NCBI GenBank assembly: GCA_012295225.1 | Contig: WMKK01000004.1 | Coordinates: 240,702 to 280,534, forward strand | DNA: 39,833 nt | Source: Ostreococcus mediterraneus | Taxonomy: Eukaryota > Chlorophyta > Mamiellophyceae > Mamiellales > Bathycoccaceae | Direction: 5' to 3' | In this document: positions 18,711-27,542 of the stretch, in pieces | Layout of the letters: every line of letters starts with the position of its first letter | How positions within the stretch are numbered: the first letter of the stretch is position 1 | Notes under the pieces: model-generated | What the model saw: the letters and a program-made list of their open reading frames with translations, nothing else | Database searches by the model: none | Told to the model about the DNA's origin: nothing | Program-made: the position numbers and the translations under genes

Positions 18711-19249
18711 TAAGGTCCATTATTTTGGATTCTGAAATTTCGCGTTAGCGAAATTTCAGAATAAATATCACGATATTTTGCAAAATTCACTCAAATTTTG
18801 AAACGTTGTGGTGGCAAGGGGTGGTTTTACAATTCGTCGCAAAAGTGTCGAAAACGGCGCGTAAACGACATCAAAGCGTCGCGCACGCGTGTGAGAGCGA
18901 AAGCGAAGGCGTAGGGAGCGATTTAAGCATGCGGTAAAGTCGTTACAACGAGATGAAAGCGCTTACTCGACGTCGCAAGGTGCATTGGGTACCTTCAGGG
19001 CTGTTTGGACTTTCTTGGCAGTTGCAGGTTGCTGGTTGCAGGTTGGATACGTTCACATGTCCTAAACCCTGTATCACTAAACCCTAGTCACCCGCATCGA
19101 GAGCCGGGCGCGTCGTTCGTCGGATGGTAGCCGCGCGTTCGAGCGAATTTTTTAGGAAAATTTTGAAATTCCCGAAAAAATCAAAATTCTAGAATAAAAT
19201 TTTGATATTTTGCAAAACGCGACGCCGTTTCAAAATATTGTGGACCTTA
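18711..19249. mobile_element. Internally deleted copy of the SAP element, inverted
   Basis: Ends TAAGGTCCATTA (18711) and ...TTGTGGACCTTA (19249) match the 9396-11168 element in reverse orientation. About 370 bp from 18711 match its right end, and about 165 bp up to 19249 match its left end. The GC-rich 1.2-kb centre, including the SAP ORF, is missing. Target-site repeats are TTCGCCAC (18703-18710) and TCGCCAC (19250-19256), an 8-bp duplication with one base lost. Sequence identity to the larger copy is very high; I see about one mismatch in the first 230 bases plus a 14-base tandem duplication near 19030. Both copies are therefore recent. The deletion junction carries a short filler next to telomere-like CTAAACCC. 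Confidence 0.92.
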
Positions 19250-19449
19250 TCGCCACGGTACTAAAAACCTCCATTGTAGTTTGATTATAGGGCCAATCGA
19301 ACACAGCGAAATTTAGTCATTACGACTCGAGGTTAGCTCCGTATTTTTTAGAAAATAAAAACATAAAATATATCTTAAAATCTACACTGGTTCTACACTG
19401 GTTCATAGGTGTAAAGTTAATGTAAAGTTACAGAAACAAAATGTAACCG

Positions 19450-19579
19450 TGCTGAGAGTGGGGTTCGAACCCACGCAGTCAGTGACTACCAGAATGCACA
19501 CTAGTCTTTCAGTGAAGACGCTTGATTGGATCTCAGGCGTACTTGAGTCTGGCCCCTTAGACCACTCGGGCATCCCAGC
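19450..19579 (-). tRNA. trnL-CAA: tRNA-Leu(CAA) with 47-nt intron
   Basis: The minus strand folds as a class II tRNA. The acceptor GCTGGGA pairs with TCTCAGC and discriminator A. The D arm starts CCCGAGTGG, the anticodon stem is CCAGA/TCTGG, the loop is CTCAAG-T with anticodon CAA, a variable arm is present, and the T arm is GTGGG TTCGAAC CCCAC. A 47-nt intron (19495-19541) interrupts the loop between positions 37 and 38, the canonical nuclear site. B-box sequence GGTTCGAACCC is present. Intron-containing tRNA-Leu(CAA) is common in eukaryotic nuclear genomes. Confidence 0.93.
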
Positions 19580-19786
19580 TTCTGAAGTGAAGCGTAGTTC
19601 CTCGAATATAAACGTGAACATCTGATAAAAGACTGCGCCCGGCGCAGCTTTTTCAGCACGCGCGGAAGGCCTTCTGTGCTCAAAACTCACTTCTCAGAGA
19701 AGAAAAATTGCGTTAGAGGAATTCTTGTCGAGGAAACCTGCGTTGCCCCTTTACTGTTACACGGCCAGGATCCTCACACCGCCAGA

Positions 19787-20669
19787 ATGCAGACAAGATG
19801 TGAAGTACATCGGTTGACTTGTGGGATGAAAACGACTTTGTTTTTGAAGTCTTGTATGCGCCTTCGAGCACACCGCGTTTCTAGAAACTACTCAGTGCCG
19901 TCGAAAAGAACGGGCTGGCAATTCTATGATGAAGAGCAATTATCAAGAAATATGCCTATCGCGAGGTGCCGAACTTATATACTAACTTACGAGCTAATTT
20001 GCTTAACATGAACTTTTGATTAGAAAACTATTCCAAGAGATGCACGAACGTGGGGCAAAGTTTTATTTTGATCTAGCAAGGTTCCTTATGATATGTATTG
20101 CACTAGTGGATTAATAACGTCTTATGATTCGCAGCACCCGCACTGCTGTTCGGTCCCTTGGTTTGTCAGGAACTCTTGCGTATGGTTTCTTAAATACCTT
20201 TTACTATACAGTCGGCATCATAATTACATGGGTATTCATCAGTAAAGTATTTTATCTATCACGCGGCGTTGTGTTGTTTTCATTTACACACCTTAGGTTC
20301 CTTCGGGTTTGAGTTTAAAGGAGTTTGTACAATATTTCACACAAGTGGCAACTTATGTCTGGGTATGTATTCAAACAACTTTACTGATCAAATATGATGA
20401 CAGTGATTACTCATAGGTTGCAAGTCAACTAACCAAGTCACTTCGCATTTTTGGAGCGTGTGCTTTAGCTAGACCCGTTGAGTTGTTACTACTTTACACA
20501 GCAAGTACTTTTAAGACCCAATACAAAACAGTAAGTTACAAAAGTTTCATTTTCGGTCGATGTCAATTTTGTTAAAATTTTCCAGGTTTTCGTAGCATAT
20601 ATACTCGGCTGCTTCATATCGTTTTGTGCGTGTATCTTATGTCTTGCTTCCGTGTCACTAGTGGGGTGA
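19787..20669 (+). CDS. Conserved membrane protein of plants and algae, unknown function
   Basis: Six exons (19787-19965, 20024-20080, 20135-20231, 20297-20362, 20417-20530, 20586-20669) with introns of 54-65 bp sum to 597 nt, or 198 residues. The N-terminal 60 residues are basic and Ser/Arg-rich, a likely organelle transit peptide. They are followed by a helix HERGAKFYFDLA and a membrane domain: RSLGLSGTLAYGFLNTFYYT, VGIIITW, YFTQVATYVWVASQLTKSLR, ALARPVELLLLY and the C-terminal VFVAYILGCFISFCACIL. The order of a GLSG-x-LAYG-x-LNT-x-YYT motif and an AxQxTKxLR motif resembles a small family I recall from plant chloroplast membranes, but no function is known to me. Three or four membrane spans are predicted by eye. 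Confidence 0.75.
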
Positions 20670-20867
20670 GGCAGCAGGTGGTGAGACAACAAAAGTGCTT
20701 GCCTTAGTGTGCGAGTTTATGTAGTTGAAGTTAGAGTTTGATTACTCATCGGTTTTTAATTAGGTAAATAAGCCATTGGATGCTTATATATTAAGATCTA
20801 TGTACGAAGTAGCTATCGTCATGCACAGTTCTTAATCCGCGTCACTCAAGAAACGAGAGGAGCTTCA

Positions 20868-21725
20868 TTACGAGTAATACGGTAACACTTGCGTGAGGAC
20901 GTACGACCATGCAACACCAGAAAGACCTCCAACAAGCCAGCCGGAAGTAAACGATGCCCATCCTTCGGTACTTTGAAGCGGATCCTTCGCGATTGCACGT
21001 CCACTCAAAGTCTTGAGTCCAACAACTTCATCACGCTGGAAGGCAGTAGCACCATAAATGCTAAGGCAAGCTGTGAGAATGAGCACAAGACCGGCGCCAG
21101 ATAAGCAGCCAGCAAGCTCAGCCGCATCAGTAGAACGAAGAGGTCCGAGTTTAATGAACGGTCCGGTCACGAAAAATCCGTGTGCAAGGCCAACTTCAAC
21201 ACCCCGCAACAAAGGGGCGACACCAGTGCGGTAAGCGGGAAGGTTCGAGAGGAAGTTGGCCACGTCCGGGGAGGAAGTGACAGGGGTCTCGAGCATACCG
21301 ATGAAGGGATCGCCATTTATGGGCTTGATAATTTGGACCTTATCACTTGTAGCATAGACAGTCATAGAGTTCGCTCGTCGAGTAGCCCTGAAGAGAAGAA
21401 GTTAGCGTCATTTTCAACTCGATATGTATGCGCGATTTTCTCGTCTCGTGTACGCCCGAAAGTGACGATTTGAGATGAGATTGAGTAGTAACGATAGAAC
21501 GGGATGAATGATCGAAATTCAAATCATAAAAGCCAACTTACCGCACTGATGTCGAGGTTGACCTCGTGACGCGCTTGGCCGCATTGCGCGAGTGCAGTGC
21601 CTACGAATACGAAAATCACACGTTTGTACGGTAAGTCATCTGACGGGTGGCAACTTGTGTCTAAGATTCACGAAGATCTCATGAAAACTTACGCGGATAT
21701 TGATACTTTGTTGCGACGTTCGCAT
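20868..21725 (-). CDS. PSAL: Photosystem I reaction centre subunit XI
   Basis: PsaL is a three-helix thylakoid protein that holds the PsaH/PsaI/PsaO side of photosystem I, where LHCII docks. Three exons (21725-21693, 21600-21542, 21387-20868) with introns of 92 and 154 bp give 203 residues. Exons 1-2 encode an S/T/R-rich chloroplast transit peptide (NAAKRVTRSTSTSVRATRRA). The mature part is highly conserved: QIIKPINGDPFIGMLETPVT, FLSNLPAYRTGVAPLLRGVE, GLAHGFFVTGPFIKLGPLR and GWASFTSGWLVGGLSGVAW. The introns are longer than those of most neighbours. Nuclear coding with a transit peptide is the green-lineage state. Confidence 0.96.
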
Positions 21726-22295
21726 GTTCGCTGATGCTGTGACGTTCTTGCACAACACTTCGGCGATCACCGAGATACGAGGATACGGGATACGCCGAAT
21801 CGAACTTCGTCGCGCGATATTTATCACCAAATGCCTCAAGCTTATGGCAAATACATCTTATAAATATGAGTGAACCTAGTTTTACTGAATGTGTTCACTG
21901 TCGAAAAGCCACTATTGATGTGCGCTGAATTAGATATTGTCCCGATATTGCAATAGAAATCATACCATATTGATAAAATAGTTTTGATGGGATAATTATC
22001 TTCGGTTTACGTGCTTCCTACAATAACAAGACACCTGATGAGTGGCAATGCGATACATATTATTGGAATCGACATATTTCGACTTCAATATGAATATTGA
22101 AGTCGAAATAAAAATGCCCCAGACCCTGATCTACACGTGTCGAGGCGCGCTTGCCGTCCATTTTCGCCCGTACATCGCATCCGTCCTGGCGCGTGCGATA
22201 GCGAAACGCGGACCGCGATTTTGTATGATTGGCAAATCGAACAGAAGATAAAGGCATCAGAAAGAAAAAGCTCGCGAAAGCTAGAAGAAATATAG
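21726..22295. other. Intergenic region between PsaL and the next plus-strand gene
   Basis: It holds the divergent promoters of PSAL (minus) and the gene at 22296 (plus). A 34-base near-perfect palindrome at 22076-22109 stands out. I found no ORF, tRNA or transposon ends. Confidence 0.5.
22076..22109. repeat. 34-base palindrome (16-bp arms, 2-base spacer)
   Basis: ATTTCGACTTCAATAT is followed after GA by its exact reverse complement. It lies between two divergent genes, about 190 bp upstream of the start at 22296. It could be a dimeric protein-binding site, a cruciform, or the scar of a foldback element. Confidence 0.85.
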
Positions 22296-22733
22296 ATGAG
22301 CATCACAAAGCAGCTGTTGACCACGAGAGTGGGAGGAGGTCCAAGTTTAGTGAGCACGACCAGGCTCTTAGCTTTGGCACCCTGGAATTTCACTGGACCA
22401 GCGTCACACACTGAATGGAAAGATGTACCGGTTGGGGCGCAAGAGTATCGAAGTTCTTCGCCTACAGCAAGTAGTTCAAACCTTAAGGTACCACAAAATT
22501 CAGTTCAGCGCATCTATGATACCAGATATTTTATGAGAGACGCTCGACGCTTTGCTCTCAAAGGGGATTTGTTGAAGGAGACATTAACACCATCGAGTTT
22601 TATGGATTCATTGCGCGAGACGAGTTCTCAAATCTTACGAAGAGAAGCTCTTCAACATGTATGTGCACCCTTATCGAAAGCTGCTTCAGCGCGTGTGAGT
22701 CTGCTTGACGATCCTAATAATGGATTCACATAA
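22296..22733 (+). CDS. Possible mitochondrial complex I B14.5a-like (NDUFA7) subunit
   Basis: A single exon encodes 145 residues from ATG 22296. The N-terminus (MSITKQLLTTRVGGGPSLVS) is basic and amphipathic, consistent with mitochondrial import. The middle reads LLALAPWNFTGPASHTEWKD then EYRSSSP, and later IYDTRYFMRDARRFALKG. The proline-rich start and the TRxxxRDxRR motif are reminiscent of the NDUFA7/B14.5a accessory subunit of NADH dehydrogenase. The resemblance is by memory of the pattern only and the identification is tentative. The reading frame itself looks genuine in length, codon texture and position. It converges on the LOG gene. Confidence 0.5.
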   Translation: MSITKQLLTTRVGGGPSLVSTTRLLALAPWNFTGPASHTEWKDVPVGAQEYRSSSPTASSSNLKVPQNSVQRIYDTRYFMRDARRFALKGDLLKETLTPSSFMDSLRETSSQILRREALQHVCAPLSKAASARVSLLDDPNNGFT

Positions 22734-22970
22734 ATGTAACTGGTAAGATGAGGCTTTGTAAATTTAAGACTCGAATATTATAGTTTTAACTTGAGTGTCA
22801 CATGCCATTGATAAAGGAGAACTATAAATCTAGTGCTATTTAGTAAACTTTGTATTCAAACACACTGTGTCCGGAACAGATTTCTTTTTCTTCGTCTTAT
22901 GACTACCATCTCGTGCGTCTCACCCCGCTAAGAGTACAAAGCCGAACCACGCCAACAAAAAGTTAGCGCA

Positions 22971-23531
22971 CTAACGTTTTTGATTACTGAGATGGAAGGA
23001 TGACAATTTGTCAAGAAGATCCGACGGGTTCGTTGATACAAGAAGTGCCTGTTCCGCTTGCCGACTAACAAAGCCAGCTTGGACAGCTTCGCTAAAAAAT
23101 TGCAGCAGGCTATCGAAAAAGCCGCTAACATTTAAAATTCCTATGGGTTTTGAGTGAAAGCCGAGCTGCTGCCATGTAATCATCTCTAGAAGTTCCTCTA
23201 GGGTGCCAAATCCTCCAGGAAGTGCAATGAAGGCGTCTGAACACCTAAACATATTTTTCTTCCTTTCATGCATGTCGAGCGTTACCATGACCTTTCCGGG
23301 CGTCAAACCACTTATTTCAGCAGGCTCTAGTTCCTTCGGGATTATTCCCAGTACAGTTCCTCCGCTGGTGTGGACTGCTGAAGAAACTTTGCCCATCAGT
23401 CCCACGGACCCTCCTCCGTATACCAAACCTAAGTTCCTACGGGCCATTTCTACTCCCAGGGCCTCGGCGGCATCTGAGTACTCCTGCAAGAAACCTTTCG
23501 AGGCGCCGCAGTACACGCATATTGTGTTCAT
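22971..23531 (-). CDS. LOG: LOG-family cytokinin riboside 5'-monophosphate phosphoribohydrolase
   Basis: LOG enzymes release free-base cytokinin (or AMP-derived adenine) from nucleoside monophosphates in one hydrolytic step. The single exon gives 186 residues from ATG 23531. Fold landmarks are ICVYCGASKGF, LGLVYGGGSVGLMG, VLGIIPKELEPAE, DMHERKKNMFRCSDAFIALP and the signature PGGFGTLEELLEMITWQQLG. The lysine/arginine and glutamates of the PGGxGTxxE motif are intact, so it should be active. There is no clear transit peptide, so a cytosolic location is likely. Bacterial-type LOG proteins also occur outside hormone pathways, where the role is nucleotide salvage. Confidence 0.93.
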   Translation of the reverse strand: MNTICVYCGASKGFLQEYSDAAEALGVEMARRNLGLVYGGGSVGLMGKVSSAVHTSGGTVLGIIPKELEPAEISGLTPGKVMVTLDMHERKKNMFRCSDAFIALPGGFGTLEELLEMITWQQLGFHSKPIGILNVSGFFDSLLQFFSEAVQAGFVSRQAEQALLVSTNPSDLLDKLSSFHLSNQKR

Positions 23532-23778
23532 CAATTAAGTTGATTGGATTTAGATGTATCTCTCAGTGTGTGAAATAGTGTGCGGTGCTGCGCTGTCAGG
23601 TGTGCTGAAGATATCACGACTTTTCGTAAGAGAGTTTCGTATGAGCGGGCTGGATTGAGTAGTTTGTGAAATAAAATTTAAACAATGAGAAGCTGACGGA
23701 ATAGAAGCGTATAGGCTTAATATTTGTGTCACCTTTTAATACAATTGCAATAGTGCCAGAACTTTCCTCGCAGTATAT

Positions 23779-24633
23779 CTATGTACACCTCAGCATGTAA
23801 AATGTCCCAACAGCTACTCCTAGTATGGCACCGCACATAACTTGGAGAGGACTGTGCCCCAGCACTTCTTTAAGTTTGGTATTGCTTATGGCAGAACCAT
23901 GAAACATGTCCTCCACGATTCTGTTTAGTACCTCAGCCTGTTTTCCCGCGTGACGTCGGACACCGGCCGCATCATACATAACAATTAATGTGAAGGCCAG
24001 GGAAATAGGGAAGTATGCACTTCCCAACCCGAATTGATACGCAATTGACGTCGTCAATCCGACAACTAATGCGGTATGAGAACTAGGCATGCCACCGCTG
24101 TCAAACATCACCTTGTAGTCCCACTTCCCTTCGCGATACCAAGCAGTGAAAAGCTTGGCAACTTGCGCGATAAGCCAACTCCAAAATGCACTCATGAATA
24201 TGTGGTTGCCACCGAGATCTGTCAGAGCAGAAGAAACGAGTACGGCAAGAGAAGCACAACTGAGATTATCTGATCCAACAAGCAAGGTGTTATTTCGAGT
24301 TTTCTGACGCGATTCAGATCCACGAAACGCGCTGGAACTAAGAGAAGATGATAGACAGTGCATTTGTGACATCATGGGCGTGAGCTCTAGGGACATGGTT
24401 GTCATAGTTTCTTCTTTCTGTGACAAAAGAATGTCAGACTTGTAGTGGTCAGCGCCTGTTACCAGATTTTGCGTGTGTGCACGATACACCCCGTAAACTC
24501 TTGGTCTCGCACTGAATATGATTCGTTTACACGCCACGCGGTGATTGATGTTGCAGGAGTGCGGTTGACGCGAGCCGTACATATTTGAACCAAGCGGGTG
24601 GGTTATGGCTCCAATATGAAGTACTTCGATCAT
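23779..24633 (-). CDS. Divergent PAP2-family (DUF212) membrane protein, plastid-type
   Basis: A single exon gives 284 residues from ATG 24633, or a shorter form from internal methionines. The first 110 residues are a Ser/Arg-rich leader compatible with a plastid transit peptide. The core is the divergent PAP2 module: FWSWLIAQVAKLFTAW, GGMPSSHTALVVGLTTSIAY, YDAAGVRRHAGKQAEVLNRI and LGHSPLQVMCGAILGVAVG. The three motif blocks (PSSHTA, the YDAxGVRRxAGxQA helix, and LGHxPxQV) are those of plant proteins called acid phosphatase/vanadium haloperoxidase-related. Three or four membrane helices are expected. Catalytic activity of this subfamily is not established to my knowledge. Confidence 0.85.
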   Translation of the reverse strand: MIEVLHIGAITHPLGSNMYGSRQPHSCNINHRVACKRIIFSARPRVYGVYRAHTQNLVTGADHYKSDILLSQKEETMTTMSLELTPMMSQMHCLSSSLSSSAFRGSESRQKTRNNTLLVGSDNLSCASLAVLVSSALTDLGGNHIFMSAFWSWLIAQVAKLFTAWYREGKWDYKVMFDSGGMPSSHTALVVGLTTSIAYQFGLGSAYFPISLAFTLIVMYDAAGVRRHAGKQAEVLNRIVEDMFHGSAISNTKLKEVLGHSPLQVMCGAILGVAVGTFYMLRCT

Positions 24634-24918
24634 GGGATACACTCGCTGACGCCAGTCGCTGCCTACACTGAGTTAGAGTAAAGCCGTCCTATATGAGTCG
24701 ATTCGGTATATCCTAGGCACACCTAAAAAGCGCAAGCGCTCAACGATTCCTTGCAAGATATCCGGACGCCTACGAGAATGAGTAGACGTACTTCGGCGGT
24801 ATTCGTTTTTTTACCCTTCGCTTTTATCTTTCGACCGCGCTGAAGCGCTCATGTCGGTATTGACCGACATTATTCGTCTTTTGCTAATTATTTAGATGTC
24901 TGTCATATTAGTATTTTA

Positions 24919-25334
24919 CTGTGTTGGCGGTATGCATATGCACAAATGGTATGCATATGCATATGCACGTGCATATGCAGGATGCACGCCCCCCACACGT
25001 GCATACGGCCATAGAAAAACGACTTTTATGTGGGGCATGCTTTTTATAAATACATTGATACTCTAATAATTACGTAAGTACTGGACGACATGACTGGTCA
25101 TTTTAAGGTACGCGACGAGGGGTAACTAGGGTTCAGAAATAAGGGTTTACCCGGCGCATGTTTACACGATCGGTGCGCAAAACACTCGTACTTAACACCA
25201 TATGCACGGTATGTAGTACTCAAATGGTATATTACATATACTTATTATGTGTTAAGTATGGTATGCATGCATATGCAGGCCGGGCCTGCATATGCAGGAT
25301 GCACGGCCCTAGTATGCTGATTCCGCCAACGCAG
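24919..25334. mobile_element. hAT-like MITE, copy 1
   Basis: The 416-bp element has inverted ends CTGTGTTGGCGG (24919) and CCGCCAACGCAG (25334), flanked by a perfect 8-bp direct repeat GTATTTTA (24911-24918 and 25335-25342). It contains dense subterminal palindromes built from TGCATATGCA and has no coding capacity. A second copy lies at 30403-30783 in the same orientation. The 8-bp duplication fits hAT-type transposition. It sits between the PAP2-like gene and KAS. Confidence 0.93.
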
Positions 25335-25815
25335 GTATTTTATCACAAATGTTTTGGATAAATACGTGGAAAAATGATACCGTTTACCTTCAGGTGAAGC
25401 GGATTGGAAACAAATAAAAACTGGAAAATGGGTTTGCCCGATTGGCCAAGAACCCTCTCGCGTGACGGGAAACCGCAGAATCGCAGCGCGTGAAGCTTGA
25501 CGTTCATCTTCGTGGGAGATCCGAATCAAATTCAGGTAATTCCTCGATGTCTGCGACGCGCTATGGATTTGTATGCGCAGCCAGATGCCCCAAGCTCGAC
25601 GCGGACTTTATATCAACGTTGCCTTATCTGCTCGAACCAAAAGAAAAAGAGAGACTGTGTGTTGCGCGTGCCAAACATCTTGCGTGCTGCTTCGTGTGCA
25701 CATGCACCGTGTTTGTTTGTTCAAAGGGTGCAAAAGTGTCTATAAACCGAACTAACATGTTACCTTCGACGTTTTAGGGAACCTCAATCAACACGTCAGT
25801 CAAAAAACTACAGTC
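25335..25815. other. Upstream region of the KAS gene
   Basis: After the MITE's right target repeat there are about 470 bases to the KAS ATG. It should hold the KAS promoter and 5' leader. A short open stretch reading like TFIFVGDPNQIQV occurs near 25497 but has no family support. No other feature was found. Confidence 0.4.
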
Positions 25816-27207
25816 ATGAATATCACGAGCACGAATCCGATTATGTCCTTGACTAGTAAGTGCGCGAACCGCGATAATTTCACGTCTAAGTCAAACCATG
25901 GTGTGCGACGAGCGAAATCTCGCTGCACTGTGATTGCCATGGCGCGTGAAACTGACCCCAAGAAACGGATTGTGGTTACTGGGATGGGGTTATGCTCAGT
26001 TTTCGGTAACGATTACAACAAATTCTATGATAAGCTCTTAGCTGGTACCAGTGGCGTCGCGCCGATCGATCGATTTGACACCAGTGACTTTCCGACGAAA
26101 TTCGCGGCTCAAATTCGTAACTTCGACAGTGAAGGTTACATCGATAAGAAAAATGACCGCCGACTCGATGACTGCCTTCGCTACGCGCTCGTGTCCGGCA
26201 ACAAGGCGCTCGAAGACGCAGGTCTTGATGCCGCTCATTGCGAACAACTTGATAAGCAGCGCGTTGGAGTCTTGGTCGGGAGTGGCATGGGAGGTCTGAC
26301 TGTGTTCCAAGACGGTGTCAAGGCCCTCGTGGAAAAGGGCCCAAAGAAAATCACCCCGTTTTTTATTCCTTATGCCATTACCAATATGGGTGGGGCAATG
26401 CTTGCTATTGAAAAGGGATTCATGGGCCCTAACTATTCGATTTCTACGGCGTGCGCGACAGCAAATTACGCTTTCCACGCAGCAGCTAATCACATCCGAA
26501 ACGGCGATGCTGACATCATGATTGCAGGTGGCTCAGAAGCTCCCATCATTCCCGTCGGACTTGGTGGTTTTGTTGCGTGCCGTGCACTCAGCCAGAATAA
26601 TGACGACCCTCAAGGAGCTTCTCGCCCATGGGACAAGTCTAGAGATGGCTTTGTCATGGGTGAGGGAGCCGGAGTTTTGGTAATGGAGAGCCTGGAAAGT
26701 GCACAAAAACGTGGAGCCCGTATTCACGCAGAGTACCTCGGTGGGGCTATTACGTGTGATGCACACCATATGACGGATCCACGGGCCGATGGACTCGGAG
26801 TTTCTACGTGTATTGAGCTCTCTATCAAAGATGCAGGTATAACTGTGAACGATATCAATTATATTAACGCGCACGCAACGTCGACCTTGGTTGGAGATGT
26901 TGCAGAAGTCAATGCTGTACGCAAGGTTTTCAAAGATGTGGCGAATATTAAAATGAATGCCACCAAGTCTATGATTGGTCACTGTCTCGGTGCTGCGGGT
27001 GGCATGGAAGCGGTCGCCTGTATCATGGCGATCAAGACTGGCATGGTGCACCCAACCTTGAATCAAAATGATTTAGAACCCATCGTTGAAGGAATCGACA
27101 CGTGCGCGAACGAGAAAAAAGCGCACAAGGTCACCGCCGCGATTAGTAATTCTTTCGGATTCGGGGGGCACAACTCTTGCGTCATTTTCGCACCTTTTGA
27201 AGCATAG
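25816..27207 (+). CDS. KAS1: Plastid 3-oxoacyl-ACP synthase (KAS I/II, FabF-type)
   Basis: It condenses malonyl-ACP with acyl-ACP in plastid type II fatty-acid synthesis. The single exon gives 463 residues. The first 42 residues are a Ser/Arg-rich transit peptide, after which the enzyme starts KKRIVVTGMGLCSVFGND. The Cys-His-His triad is intact: Cys213 in SISTACATANY, His353 in NAHATSTLVGD and His389 in SMIGHCLGAAGG, with Lys384. GFVMGEGAGVLVME and the final ISNSFGFGGHN loop are typical. The sequence is closer to plant KAS I/II than to KAS III. Long stretches are less AT-rich than the flanks, as expected of a highly expressed gene. Confidence 0.94.
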   Translation: MNITSTNPIMSLTSKCANRDNFTSKSNHGVRRAKSRCTVIAMARETDPKKRIVVTGMGLCSVFGNDYNKFYDKLLAGTSGVAPIDRFDTSDFPTKFAAQIRNFDSEGYIDKKNDRRLDDCLRYALVSGNKALEDAGLDAAHCEQLDKQRVGVLVGSGMGGLTVFQDGVKALVEKGPKKITPFFIPYAITNMGGAMLAIEKGFMGPNYSISTACATANYAFHAAANHIRNGDADIMIAGGSEAPIIPVGLGGFVACRALSQNNDDPQGASRPWDKSRDGFVMGEGAGVLVMESLESAQKRGARIHAEYLGGAITCDAHHMTDPRADGLGVSTCIELSIKDAGITVNDINYINAHATSTLVGDVAEVNAVRKVFKDVANIKMNATKSMIGHCLGAAGGMEAVACIMAIKTGMVHPTLNQNDLEPIVEGIDTCANEKKAHKVTAAISNSFGFGGHNSCVIFAPFEA

Positions 27208-27542
27208 GGCGTTCGTCAGGAGTGCCTGTCTTTTTCTCACGGCGAAGTGTCGCGTCTCTACAGTGCAGTCACTTGACTAACGATCTAAAACTCAGCTATT
27301 GGTTCATTATACACTCGTCATGTAAACAAGGCTAATGTTCATATCTCAACTTTCATTCCCTGAATCTCTACGATACCACGCTTCTCTGCGTTACACGCGA
27401 CCCCTGACGTCCACTTGAGTCCAGCACCAGCGCGTGCTGGGTTCTACTAAACTCAACATTCAGATCACCCCTCAGATTTGTGCACACCTTGAACCACAGG
27501 CGAAAATTCATTCTCAATGTTAATGGACGAAGATCAGCTTAT

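Noticed and set aside
24901-25334. CRISPR-like or regulatory array of TGCATATGCA words
   Set aside because: The words are subterminal palindromes of a MITE with inverted ends and target duplications, not evenly spaced repeats with spacers.
25497-25745. Frame beginning TFIFVGDPNQIQV upstream of KAS
   Set aside because: Superficially helicase-like words, but no ATG at its start and no continuation; overlapping frames are equally open. It is probably KAS leader sequence.
26038-27066. Two long minus-strand frames opposite KAS
   Set aside because: Shadows of a strongly conserved plus-strand gene with an intact active site.
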